NCBI RefSeq assembly: GCF_963583255.1
Contig: NC_084813.1
Span: forward strand, 10,216,001-10,280,000
Reading direction: 5' to 3'
DNA from: Pyrus communis
Lineage: Eukaryota; Streptophyta; Magnoliopsida; Rosales; Rosaceae
Length of the DNA stretch: 64,000 nt
The notes beneath the pieces were generated by a model. The model was not told where the DNA came from. It worked only from the letters and a program-made list of their open reading frames with translations, and ran no database searches. Positions 35,451-47,499 of the stretch are shown here, one piece after another. Numbering within the stretch: the first letter of the stretch is position 1; each line of letters begins with the position of its first letter. The translations under genes and the position numbers were made by a program.

Positions 35451-37714
35451 TGTAACATCCCGTCCCAAATTTCATTTTAACGTACGTGTGAAATTACAAT
35501 TTTACCCCCTAGTTCGTTAAACTTACGTGTAGTTTAGTGTTGTATGGTGTGGTGTGTAGGACCACCCACACTCATACATTTTCTTTTTCTTTCCGGGATT
35601 CCCTCCCTCATTCCCTCACTCTGTCTTTCTCTGTCTTCTTTCTCTCTCTCTCCCCGAGTCCATTTCCTCTCTTCTTCTTCTTCCTTCTGCAAACACACGG
35701 ACCATACATACAAACCTACTCAAACTTCCACCAATCGAGAAACCAATTACACCATTGAACTCGTGAGGTTGTGAGGAGCACAACCATACCAATTCTAGGT
35801 AAGAATTCGAACGTTTTCACGTCGTTTCAACAATGGCCGAATTATGTACTGTTCATGCAAACCTAAACTAGTGTGTTTTTGGAATTTCTAAGCTTGTAGA
35901 TGTGTTTGTGAGGTCCCAAGGAGCCTCGGAGTGGTTCGTTGGGTGAATTTGGACGTTGGGAAGGCTAGGTTCGAAGTTGGCCGACTTTTGAAGTTGTGGA
36001 CAGGTATGATCTAGCAATTTTTAGCCCTTGAAACTAGTCTATCGTGATTCTACTAGTCCTAAGCTTCATTTTGGTATAAAGATCGTGAAAAATGGTTGAA
36101 AAACGAAGGAGAAAACTTAGTTTGAAAATTACCCAGTTTTCCGGCGCCGTCGCCGGCGCCGGCGTCTCGCCGGAGAAGAAAGGGGAATATTCCGTTAAGT
36201 CTAACGGAATATTCCTAACGACAGTGACGGAATCTGGTTAGATTTAACGGAATATTCCGTTAGTTGACGGAATATTCCTGACGGCGTCAGCTGACGCCGT
36301 CAGTGTGCAGTGCACGTGGCCGCGCGTGGGGGGCGCGTAGGTCCGTGCCTGTTCAGGCGCGTGGGGGCGCGTGCGTGGTCCAAAATTTTTTCTAAAAATA
36401 TGGGTGTGATCCTGAGGTTGTGTAGGTCACGTTGGTATATTCAATTGTCCAATTTGAGCAATGTATGAGAAGTTATTACGAGAAGTTGCTTAGGTGCTTT
36501 TAAATTAACGTTTTCGTAACTTTGTCGCGTTTAGGTGATTCGTATTCCGAGGACGAGCGTACACACTCGAGGCAGGGGGGCTACGACCCTTCTAATTACC
36601 AGTGAGTGGGCTTTTGTTTTCCGTATATACCTATATACATATTAATTCCCAGAAATTAAATAGAAAAGGTTATTTGTTTTATGCCATGCATCATATAAAT
36701 GTTGTTTACGCATCATTGCATGTATTAGTAGTGGCATACATATATATATGTGTATTTGGTGCTGTGGACGCACAGGTAAGTGCCAGGTAAGCGGTATTCA
36801 TGTTGTTATGCAATGATAGTTTGAGATGTTTAGAGAGCTCATAATCTGCACCCCCGGTGTTAGTGCTCCCGCCCAGGGCCAGGGCACAGCCTTCACGTGT
36901 ATGTTCACCAGCACCGCATGCTCGCCTTGGATCCAAGATAGGTGAAGCCTGTCGTACAGACCACAATAGGTGGTTCCGACTTGTAGGTGACCCGCGATTT
37001 ATCGCACAGCTTCACGTGATCGTAGCACTAGAGCATACATATATATATTACACCCAGCCTGTCGTACAGACCACGTTAGGTGGTTCCGACTCGTGTGCAG
37101 ATTCAGTTATTGAGTTGAGAGTGGAGCTCTAGATGCAGCCGTACAGGTCACGTTAGGTGACTCCCGGCTGCCAGATTATATGTTATTGATGTGAATTACG
37201 TTTGAGCATTTATATTTGATTATGAGATTATGTTGTGGCATATTATGGAGCATGAATGGCATATTGTGGAGCATGATTGACATATCTATACATACGTATA
37301 TATGTTCATTTTCTGGGAAGTATACAGGTTTTACGGCGAGGGGTTAGAATGTATTTTGCTAAAGCGTTTTCAAAGAACTTTGTTTTTGCCCACTCACGCT
37401 TTTGTTTTTGCGCCCCTCCAGGTTCTAGTGGTCTAGCAAGTTCGGTGGTTTATCCCAGAGGGCGTCCCGGCATTTCTGACAGACATTCACCATTGTAGGG
37501 TCACCTTCGGGTGTAAATATGTCGTATCTTTTCCTTTTGGACTGTTGTAGACTTGCTCTGAATTGTGTCTCACATACACTAGTACTTTGTATGCTATTAG
37601 GTTTTTAATTATTAGTACTTTTATATTACCTTCTTAATAGCTTCCGCACGCGCACATGGCTACGTCACCTTCGAGTGACGGCCAGCACGCCCTGATCTCG
37701 GTCGGGGTGTGTCA
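35451..37714 (+). mobile_element. Solo LTR of the Tekay-type family
   Basis: Starts TGTAACATCCCGTCCC and ends CGGGGTGTGTCA. Its whole length follows the plan of the LTRs at 41290-43412 and 50358-52588 on the other strand: a GT-rich CT-dinucleotide leader, 'GGAATATTCCGTTA' palindromes, the 'CTGTCGTACAGACCAC.TTAGGTGGTTCCGACT' repeats (36950-37090) and a 'TTTGCGCCCCTCCAGGTTCTAG' block. Flanks are GTAAG (35446-35450) and ATAAG (37715-37719), one mismatch in 5. It has no internal domain, so it is a solo LTR. More diverged than the pair in the intact element. Confidence 0.85.
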
Positions 37715-37848
37715 ATAAGAGTATTATGAGAAGTGTTAATAGAATAAGCCTATTTTGACAGTTGTGTATATAATTTATAAAAGCAGAAATGAAATTGGCC
37801 ACCTACCACCCCATTGGTTGAAATTACAAACTTCATAAAATTAAGAGA

Positions 37849-37879
<31 letters not shown>

Positions 37880-37890
37880 TGGGGGGGGAG
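37849..37890. repeat. Poly-G run
   Basis: A near-pure G tract of about 40 bases with one T. It may be a real low-complexity tract or an assembly artefact; length should not be trusted. Confidence 0.9.
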
Positions 37891-37947
37891 TTACATATGG
37901 GAAAAAAAAGTGTGAAAATGATTTGGACAATTGGCCATCTCAAAAGG

Positions 37948-38800
37948 CTAATCAATCTTGCTTGAATCAAAGGCATTAGGCACCATTTTATAAGGAACTG
38001 ACCAAGTCCACAAAATATTATTCTGAATTTATATTAATCGATATAATTTTAAATGATTTACGACAAATATTCTTCTTCTTTGTTCTTATCTATCCTAATT
38101 AATAATATGCTCGTTATTGTTTATATCTTTTTTCTGAAGTTGTAGTACTTTTCTTAGTTTTCTAATGAATTTCCTAGCAATTGGTTAGCCATTGACTTAG
38201 ACTTACTCTCTAACGTGTTGAGCTTAAGTCAAACTGAAGGTAAATCAATCTTGCTTGAATCATAGGCATTAGGCACCATTTTATAAGGAACTGACCAAGT
38301 CCACAAAATATTATTCTGAATTTATATTAATCGATATAATTTAAATGATTTACGACAAATATTCTTCTTCTTTGTTCTTATCTATCCTAATTAATAATAT
38401 GCTCGTTATTGTTTATATCTTTTTTCTGAAGTTGTAGTACTTTTCTAATGAATTTCCCAGCAATTGGTTAGCCATTGACTTAGACTTACTCTCTAACGTG
38501 TTGAGCTTAAGTCAAACTGAAGGTAAATCAATCTTGCTTGAATCATAGGCATTGGGCACCATTTTATAAGGAACTGACCAAGTCCACAAAATATTATTCT
38601 GCATTTATATTAATGATTTACGACAAATATTCTTGTTCTTTGTTCTTATCTATCCTAATTAATAATATGCTCGTTATTGTTTATCACTTTTTTCTGAAGT
38701 TGTAGTACTTTTCTAATGAATTTCCTAGCAATTGGTTAGCCATTGACTTAGACTTACTCTCTAACGTGTTGAGCTTAAGTCAAACTGAAGATAAATATGG
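37948..38800. repeat. Three tandem copies of a 285-bp unit
   Basis: Each copy starts near 'CAATCTTGCTTGAATCA.AGG' (37948, 38236, 38523) and ends near 'GAGCTTAAGTCAAACTGAAG'. Copies are nearly identical; copy 2 lacks a TTAGT stretch and copy 3 lacks a short segment (CGATATAATTT). Units of 288, 287 and about 275 bp. No coding frame. Confidence 0.92.
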
Positions 38801-39298
38801 TTTGGAGTACTCTAAATACGTGTATGAGGTTAAGGTGCGTGCGTTTATTTATGTATGTGGACAAAGATTTGTACATGTCTTTATTTTGTTGACACGGAAA
38901 GCCACCGGGACAGTATGCATATGTTATATATAGGTTATTCCCACACTAGTAAAAAAAACCTGTTGCGCGACGAAACTTTAAACTTCGTCGCTCAAAGTTT
39001 TTACAAAAATAAATAATAATAAATTTTTTTTTTTTTAAATCTTTGCGCTTCGTAATCCAAATATTTTGTCGCCTAAACCAGTTTATTTTGTTTTTTATTT
39101 AATTTATATTATAAAATTTAAAATATACTTATTTTCATAAGTTTTTATTATTTTTTAAAAACTTTGCACGACGAATATCAATATTTCGTTGCCTAAACCT
39201 TATTTACTTATTTTTTATTTATTTTTATATTTTATATTGTTAAACTAAATTATTTCTTTATTTTTTTATTATTTTCTTTGCACAACGAATACACATTT

Positions 39299-39585
39299 TG
39301 TCACATCCCGGCCCGGGGTCCATCATATCCCAAGCCCGCTCCATCACCGTAACACGATATTGTCCGCTTTGGGCCCCGATCATGCCCTCACAGTTTTGTT
39401 TCTGGGAACTCACACGAGAACTTCTCAAGGGGTCACCCATCATGGGTGTGCTCTCGCATGCTACTCGCTTAACTTCGAAGTTCCCATGGAACCCGAAGCA
39501 AGTGAGCTCCCAAAAGACCTCGCGCTAGGTAGGGATGGGAATATACATATAAGGATCACTCCCCTGGGCGATGTGGGATCTTACA
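39299..39585 (-). mobile_element. Cassandra-type solo LTR with 5S rRNA-like sequence
   Basis: A 287-bp unit that on minus starts TGTAAGATCCCACATCGCCC and ends CCGGGCCGGGATGTGACA, the ends of Cassandra TRIM LTRs. Between them lie 5S-like blocks: 'GAAGTTAAGCGAG' (minus, 39476-39464; the 5S A-box region) and 'ATGGGTGACC' (minus, 39440-39431; the C-box region). Cassandra is known to carry a 5S promoter read by RNA polymerase III. Only one LTR is present. Flanking 5-mers CATTT and ATTGA do not match, so the insertion is old or its edges were altered. It lies inside the CACTA-like element. Confidence 0.85.
39431..39476 (-). promoter_or_regulatory. 5S-type internal Pol III promoter
   Basis: The A-box-like 'AAGTTAAGCG' and C-box-like 'GATGGGTGACC' keep 5S order and spacing on minus. 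Between them the 5S-like sequence has changes, so activity is uncertain. Confidence 0.6.
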
Positions 39586-40382
39586 ATTGATTGCCTAAAC
39601 TTTATTTATTTTAATTTATTTATATTTTAAGTTGTAAAATAAAATAATTTTTATTTTTATTATTTTTATAAATTTTGCAAGACGAACTAATATTTCGTCG
39701 CATAAAATCCTTAAATTTGGGCGGGAGCGAAAAATTGGATGCAGGAATTTTTTTTAAGACTTTACATGACCAACAATTCGTCTTTGTGTGACCAACACTT
39801 CGTCGTGCGAAACTCTAAAAATTTGGGCGGGCGCCAAAAATGGGACGCGGAAATTTAAAAAAAAAAAAATTATTTAAGACTTTGCTTGACTAATATTTCG
39901 TCACGCAAACTCATATCCTTCGTCGCGCAAAGTGATATGGTTTTTAAAACCAAAATAACTCCTCCACTATTTTCTCAATGTCTTTCTCTATTCTCTTACC
40001 TCTCCTCTCTCTTTCCCTCCCCCCAAATCCGACCCTCTCTCACACTCACTCCTCTCACTTAATTTATCTTCTCTCTCTTCACTATCTCTCACTCTCACTC
40101 ACTCTCTCATCTCTCTCTCACTATCTCCTCTAATTCTCTCACTCACTCCTCCCTCTCATTCTCACCCACTCTCAATCTTGCCAAAAGGTATATTCTCCCC
40201 AAATTTTAATTTTTTTTTCATTAATGTGTTTTTGGAGTTAATTTTGAGTTTGGTGCGGGGTTTAGGGTTGAGTATAGGGTGAAGGGTGGAGTTTGGGGTC
40301 GAATTTGGGGTGTACCAATTTTAGGGGAGATTATGTCAATTTTTTGGTATTATTTTATGTTGTTTTTTGGTTATTTGACCAT

Positions 40383-40494
40383 GTTTTTTTTTTTTTTTTT
40401 TTTTTTTGTAGGGAATGGTCCAGACTTTGACGACTAAAGTTGAGTATTAGGATGCTATCGAACCATATCGCCTTACCCCCCCCCCCCCCCCAAA
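40383..40494. repeat. Poly-T and poly-C tracts
   Basis: A run of T at about 40386-40407 and a run of C at about 40476-40491. Length may be unreliable. Confidence 0.9.
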
Positions 40495-41289
40495 TTAGCA
40501 CCACCATAATAGACTTGTATTAGGATTTTATTATTGTACTTTGTTAATTTATGTGTACATTTTGAATATAATATATATTGGATAATTCGATCACTATTTT
40601 TCATATGTAATTTTACTTTGAATATGTCAATTTAAATTAAAGTAATTAAAAAAATAAAAAATCATACAATTAAATTAAATTAAAAATGTAAAAATTCGAA
40701 AAATCTTGTGCCACCAAATATTTCGTCACGCAAACAATTAATATAATTAAATTAATACTAGCATTTGCCTACATATTTTGTATGTATGAATACCTTTTTT
40801 TAGAAAATGAGAATGAGAGAGGGGGAGAGAGAACGTGGAGGGAATGAGAAGTTTTTGTTTTTGGTTTTTACTTTTTTATTTATTTTTTATTTTTTTATAT
40901 TTATTTTTAATATTGGAGGTATTTCAACATCACATGTAGGTGAGGTTTCAATAAAAAACAGTAAAATTTGGACCTATGAAATTACATTATTGCCCATCAT
41001 TTTTTTTTGTGTGATAGAAGACTAAGTAGTCTTTTCACCCTATTTTGGTTGACAAAGAGAGTTTCATTAATTAATAGAGATAAGAGAAATAATAAAAAAT
41101 AAAAAATAAAAAAGTCAAAAACCTTGCGTGACAAAATATTTCGTCGCGCAAAATATTAAATTAATTTAATTTAATTAAAAAATTAAAAAACAAAAATCTT
41201 TGCCTAATGAAGTATATTGTCGCGCAAAGTAGCTTTGCGTGACGAAGATTAATTTTCATTGCACAAACCCTATCTTCACAAGCTTTGCG

Positions 41290-43412
41290 TGACACACCCC
41301 GACCGAGATTGGAGCGTGCTGGCCGTCACACAAAGGTGACGTAGCCACGTGCACGTGCGGAAGCTAATAAAGTAGTAATATAAAAGTACGAGTAATTAAA
41401 AACTAGCATACAAGGTACTAAAACAAGTGCTAGTAAGTGAGATACAATTTCAGAGCAGGTCTATAGCAGCCCAAACGAAAAAGACAACAGTAGTACGCCC
41501 GAAGGCGACCCTACAATGGGGAGTGTCTGTCAGAAACGCCGGAAAGCCCTCAGGGGAAACCACCGCAACGGCTAAGCAACTAGAACCTGGAGGGGCGCAA
41601 AACAAAAGCGTGAGTTGGCAAAAACAAAGCTCTTTGAAAACCATTTAGCAAAATACATTCTAACCCCTCGCCGTAAAACCTGTATACTTCCCAGAAAATA
41701 AACATATAAACGTATGTATAAACATGCCAAACATGCTCAAGGGTATGCCAATCATGCTCAAGATATGCCATGCCAAAGCCTCATAATGAATGTAAGTGCC
41801 CAGGTATAAATCATATCAACATCATAACATCTGGCAGCCGGAGTCACCTAACGTGACCTGTACGGCTGCATCTAAAGCTCAAATCTCAACTCTATAACTG
41901 AACCTGCCCACGAGTCGGAACCACTTAAGGTGGTCTGTACGACAGGCCTATGCACCTAACTTGGATCCAAGCTGAGCGTGTGGTGCGGGAGGTGAACATC
42001 ACGTGAAGGACTGTGCCCTACTCTGGGCGGGAGCACTAACACCGGGGGTGCAGGTTATGAGCTTTCTAAGTCTTTCAAACTACTGCTGAAAGTAAATATG
42101 AATACCACTTACCTGGCACTTACCTGTGCGTGCACAGCACCCAATATGCATATATATGTATGCCACTACTAATGCGTGCAATGATGCATAAACGATAATA
42201 ATAACATGCATGGCATAAGGCAAATAACCCTTTTTAAATCAATTTCTGGGAATATAGATGTATATAGGTATATACGGAAAACAAAAGCCCACTCACTGGT
42301 ATGTAGAAGGGTCGTAGCCCCCCTGCCTCGCGTGTGCACGCTCGTCCTCGGGGTACGTGTCACCTAGATGCGAAACAACTATAAAAACGTTAACTTTAAA
42401 GCACATAACCAACTTCTCGTAATAACTTCTCATACATTGCTCAAAATTGACAAATGAATATACCAACGTGCTCTACACAACCTCAGGATCACAACCATAT
42501 TTTTAGAATAATTTTCCTCCGCCGCACGCGCCCCCACGCGCCGGCCAAGGCACGGACCTACGCACCCCCCACGCGCGGCCACGTGCCATGCACACTGACG
42601 GTGTCAACAGACGCCGTCAGGAATATTCCGTTAAACTGACGGAATATTCCGTTCAACCTAACTGACGCCGTCACTGCCGTTAGGAATATTCCGTTAAACT
42701 TAACGGAATATTCTCCTTTCTTCTCCGATCTAACCTCGCCGGACTCCGGCCACCGGAAAACTGGGAAAGTTTAAAACTCACTATTCTTCGTCGTTTTTCA
42801 TCCATTTTTCACGTATTTTATACCAAAATGAAGCCCTAAACCTCAACTACCACGTTGGACTAGTTTTAGAGCCTAAAAACAACGGAATCAAACTTTCCAA
42901 AATATGAAAATTCGGCCAAACTTACAGTTCGTGATTTCGACGTCCAAATCCGTCCAACGATGCACTCCCAAGCTCCTTGGGACCTCACCAACACATCTAC
43001 AAGCTTCAAATGTCCAAAAACTAAGTAAATTAATGTTGCATGAACAGTACTCAAATCGGAGTTTAAGAAATCGACGTGAAAACGTCGATGTTCTTACCTG
43101 AAAAGGGTATATTCGTGCTCCCCTCGACCTCACGATCACAACTGCACCCTTGGTTTCCTCGATCTGCTACGGTATAATGGTTCTTGGTGTGTGTCCGTAC
43201 GTTTACAGTGGAAATGGGGGCTCGGGGGAGAGAGAGACAGGGAGAAGACAGAGGGAGAGGGAGATAGGGACAGTGTATGTGTGTGTGTGTGTGTGTGTGT
43301 GGCCCAACACATGCCAACACCACACCACCCACCAATAAAATAACGAAACGAACTAGGGGCTAAAATGTCATTTCACTAGTACGTTTTAATAATCCCGGGA
43401 CGGGATGTCACA
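41290..43412 (-). mobile_element. 3' LTR of the Tekay-type element
   Basis: 2,123 bp. It aligns to the 5' LTR with roughly 15 substitutions by eye and one 108-bp deletion, which falls between the two 'GTCTGTACGACAGGCCT' direct repeats and leaves a single copy near 41915-41950. It ends at the polypurine tract. Confidence 0.95.
43273..43302. repeat. GT microsatellite in the LTR
   Basis: About 13 GT units, with a slightly shorter copy in the 5' LTR near 52455-52478. Confidence 0.9.
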
Positions 43413-43426
43413 ACCTTCCCACCTTA
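43413..43426 (-). other. Polypurine tract
   Basis: On minus, AAGGTGGGAAGGT directly abuts the 3' LTR start (43412). It is the plus-strand primer site of the retrotransposon. Confidence 0.88.
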
Positions 43427-43468
43427 AAAGAATTTCGTCCCGAAATTCAAAACAACAAGCAGCAGCCC

Positions 43469-45676
43469 CTAGTGGCCAAAGAACAAACGAGGATACAAAT
43501 CCCTCATCCGGTCTTCTGTCTCCCACGTAGCTTCCTCAACTGAATGGTTCCTCCACAAAACCTTCACTAAGTTCACCGGCTTGTTCCTCAGAACCTTCTC
43601 TTTCCAATCGATGATCGTCACCGGTTCCTCGTCATACGTCAAATCCGGATTAATCTCTAATGGTTGAGGAGGTATTACGTAAGATGGATCAGCAACATAG
43701 TGTCGGAGCATAGACACGTGAAAAACATTATGCACTCTAGTCAACTCCGGAGGCAACTCCAACCTGTAAGCTACCTCACAAACTCGTTCTGTGACCATGT
43801 ACGGTCCGATGTACCTAGGGCTCAACTTCCCCTTCTTTCCAAATCGCACAACACCTCTCCACGGTGAAAGCTTCAAAAATACCCAATCTCCGACCTCATA
43901 CACTCTGTCCGTAGCATGCCGATCCGCTAGACTCTTTTGCCTGTCTTGAGCTGCTTTCAGGTTAGACTTAATCACCTGAACATTCTGGGTAGTCTCCTCG
44001 ACAATCTCCGGACCCACTAAAACTCTTTCGCCAACCTCTGACCAACACAACGGTGTGCAACAAGCTCTGCCATACAAGGCCTCAAATGGCGCCATGCCAA
44101 TGCTCGAATGAAAACTGTTGTTGTAAGCAAATTCCATCAAATCTAACCGCTGGTGCCAAGCATCACCAAACTGCAACGCCGAAGCTCGCAGCATATCCTC
44201 CAAGGTCTGAATAGTTCTCTCTGACTGTCCGTCGGTCTGTGGATGATATGCCGTACTATAAAGTAATCTCGTGCCCAAAGCTTCCTGAAAAGCCACCCAA
44301 AACTTCGATGTGAATCGTGGATCACGATCCGAGATAATACTCACTGGGACACCATGATACTTCACCACCTTTGAGATGAACAACTCCGCTAAACGGCTCA
44401 AAGAATACTTTTCTCTCACTGGAATAAAATGAGCCGACTTAGTGAGTCGATCAACGATCACCCAAATGTCGTCAAAGCCATTTTGTGTACGCGGCAACTT
44501 GTACACAAAATCCATGGTGATATTTTCCCATTTCCACTCTGGAACGGGAAGCGGCTGCAACAACCCAAACGGCTTCTTTCTTTCTGCTTTAACCTGTTGA
44601 CACACAGCACACCTGCTCACGTACTCGGCTATCTCCCTCTTCATACCCGGCCAATAATAAAATGGTCGAATGGTATGATACATTTTGGTAGCTCCTGGAT
44701 GCATGGCATAAGCCGAGATATGTGCTTCATCGAGAATTTCCTTCTTCAACTCCACATCATTTGGCACGAACATTCTACCCTCTAGCATCAACATGCCATC
44801 CGAATCACGAACTCTGAGGTCTCGCCTCCTTCCTTGATCTCGAGCCTGGATTAGTTCTTGAGTCTCCTGATCAGCTACTTGGACTTCAAGTACCCGATCC
44901 ACAAGTATCGGCCTAACTTGAAAATTAGCAAGTAGCGCCACTTCTCGATCTTCGGCTTCTAGCCTTACTCCCGTAGCACGCAAGTCCACCAAAAGAGGAA
45001 CACGACTAGCGTACAACGCATTAATGCGGCCCTGCGACTTCCTGCTAAGTGCATCAGCCACTACGTTCGCACGACCAGGATGATAATCAATCGTGCAATC
45101 GTAATCGCTGAGCAACTCCAACCACCTCCGCTGACGAAGATTAAGTTCCTTCTGAGTAAAGAGATACTGGAGACTCTTGTGATCTGTAAAGATCCTGCAC
45201 TTCTCTCCGTAAAGATAGTGTCTCCACAACTTCAACGCAAAGATGATAGCAGCCAACTCCAAATCATGTGTAGGGTAATTCAACTCATGAGGTTTCAACT
45301 GCCGCGAAGCATAGGCAATCACCCTACCATGCTGCATCAATACACACCCCAGACCATTCAAGGAAGCATCGCTATAAACCTCGAAATCACCACTATCGTC
45401 TGGGAGTGCCAAAACAGGTGCATGAGTGAGACAATGCTTCAACTGCTGGAAACTCTGCTCACACCTATCATCCCACTCAAATTTAACATCTTTCCTCGTT
45501 AACCTCGTCAACGGCAAGGCAATCACCGAAAAATCCTTAACGAATCTCCGATAATACCCCGCCAAACCAAGGAAACTTCTCACCTCGGTGACGGTTCGCG
45601 GTTGCTCCCAACTCTCTACCGCTGCAACTTTCTGAGGGTCAACCAAAATACCCTGAGCAGAAATGATGTGTCCCAA
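43469..45676 (-). pseudogene. pol: RNase H, integrase and chromodomain-like region
   Basis: An open stretch of 735 codons. Residues 95-215: RNase H ('[17 protein letters not shown]', '[16 protein letters not shown]', '[10 protein letters not shown]'). Residues 310-370: zinc-binding HHCC region ('[20 protein letters not shown]'). Residues 390-540: DDE core ('[10 protein letters not shown]', '[14 protein letters not shown]', '[18 protein letters not shown]'). Near 640-735: a chromodomain-like end ('[20 protein letters not shown]') that in chromoviruses steers insertion to heterochromatin. Catalytic residues are present. Because of the upstream stops it would be read only from an internal start, so it is dead as a polyprotein part. 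Confidence 0.93.
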
Positions 45677-46213
45677 AAACGCAACTTGATCTAACTAGAA
45701 TTGGCACTTGCTAAACTTAGCATATAACTGGTGTTCCCTCAACCTTTTCAACACCAAAGTAAGATGTCGAACATGCTCCGCCTTCGACTTAGAATACACC
45801 AGAATATCGTCGATGAAGACAATAACAAATCTATCCAAGTAGGGTTGGAACACCCGATTCATCAAATCCATGAAGGCGGCTGGTGCATTCGTCAACCCAA
45901 AGGGCATAACCAGAAACTCGTAATGACCGTAACGAGTCCTGAACGCCGTCTTAGGGACATCATCCCTACTAATCTTCAGCTGATAGTACCCAGACCTCAA
46001 ATCAATCTTAGAAAACACACAAGCACCTCTAAGGTGATCGAACAAATCATCGATACGCGGCAACGGATAACGGTTTTTAATCGTCACCCGATTGAGTTGC
46101 CTGTAATCGATGCACAGCCTCAAAGTTCCATCCTTCTTCCTCACAAACAACACTAGAGCGCCCCAAGGCGAAGTACTAGGCTGGATAAATCCCTTATCCA
46201 CTAACTCCTGCAA
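45677..46213 (-). pseudogene. pol: Reverse transcriptase of the Tekay-type element
   Basis: In the same frame as the protease part. It shows '[15 protein letters not shown]', '[12 protein letters not shown]', '[15 protein letters not shown]' and '[13 protein letters not shown]' with the F-x-D-D catalytic pair (polymerase palm). It is cut off from the protease by a stop at 46214-46216 and from RNase H by a stop at about 45694. Both are single-base nonsense changes with no frameshift, so the domain itself is complete. Confidence 0.92.
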
Positions 46214-47139
46214 CTAAACTTTCAATTCCCTTAACTCCGCGATAGCCATACGATAAGGAGTTAAAGAAATAGGATTAGTACCTGGAAGCAACTCAATAGT
46301 GAACTCTACGTCTCGATCTGGGGGTAAACCAGGTAAATCCTCGGGGAATACATCAGGGAAGTGTCTGACTACTCTCACATCCTCAACTCTGTTAGGAACA
46401 GCCTCATCTAGCACCACATGAGCCAGATACCCCTGACAACCCTTAGTTAACAACTTTTTCGCTCGCAGCGCCGAAATAACACCATATCTCACCCCACTCT
46501 GCTCACCAACAAAAGTAACCACAGGTAGTCCAGGTCGATGAAACGTAACTACTTTCCCGTAACAGTCAATGTTGGCACGATAGAAATGTAACCAATCCGT
46601 GCCCAGAATCACGTCAAAGTCCACAATATCTAACAGGATAAGATCGGCTGACAGAGCAACACCCTCTACGATCACTGGACATCCTGGGTACACACAATCT
46701 ACAACGCAACTCTCTCCTCTAGGCATAACAAACTCTAAATCATACCCTAGAGGTGTGGGGCGAGGTTACGTCACTTGAGCAAACGTATGAGAAATTACGA
46801 AATGTGTAGCTCCACAATTGATAGGAGCATATTTAGGCGACTTACTTAGCTTGTTTTCGTGCATCTATGTTGTTAATTCATAGTTGTTTTAGTAGTTTAA
46901 GCCATTTTCGTGTGTTTTTAGGTTCATATGGCTAAGGAAGCAAAAAGATGCATTTTGGAGCATTTTGGAGCAAAATTGGGCTTGGAATGGATAGCATATG
47001 CTTGGAGCCAAAGTGTTGGACGAATTTGAAAGCCTTGTATGCACTTTGGACATAAAACAAAGGGCCTAGCCCAATCAAACAATCCTTTGAGCCATGCAAA
47101 ACCTCTAGCCCAATCAACAACCCTTAGCCACATGCATTC

Positions 47140-47300
47140 ACACACACATGCACTTACTCTTTCATCATTGCACCACCATTCACACACACATGCACTTACT
47201 CTTTCATCATTGCAACACACATGCACTTACTCTTTCATCATTGCACCACCATTCACACACACATGCACTTACTCTTTCATCATTGCACCACCAATTCAAC
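47140..47300. repeat. Tandem repeat of about 40 bp
   Basis: Four copies of 'CACACACATGCACTTACTCT' followed by 'TTCATCATTGCACCACCATT', the second one shortened. It makes the repeated short frames seen here, which are not genes. Confidence 0.85.
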
Positions 47301-47492
47301 ACATACATTTCCACCTTCCTACTTCATCATTTCAACCACATATTCACCCACATGCACTCTAATCATTCAACACATGCATTCACACACCAACAACCTAGCT
47401 CTTTTTCCATCATTATTTCATCCACATGCACTCTCAATCATAACAACCACATTCACTCTTAAACAATCACCCACTTATTCTCCCATTCCCCC

Positions 47493-47499
47493 TATAAAA
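47493..47499 (+). promoter_or_regulatory. TATA box of the solo LTR
   Basis: CCCTATAAAAACCC in a GC-flanked context, matched at the equivalent place in the minus copy at 9807-9814. Likely the U3 core promoter. Confidence 0.6.

Noticed and set aside
38941..38943. 3-bp target duplication for the CACTA-like element
   Set aside because: CCA on the left and AGG on the right do not match, so no duplication is claimed.
44429..46156. Plus-strand frames of 118-141 codons opposite pol
   Set aside because: Antisense shadows of reverse transcriptase and integrase with no domain of their own.
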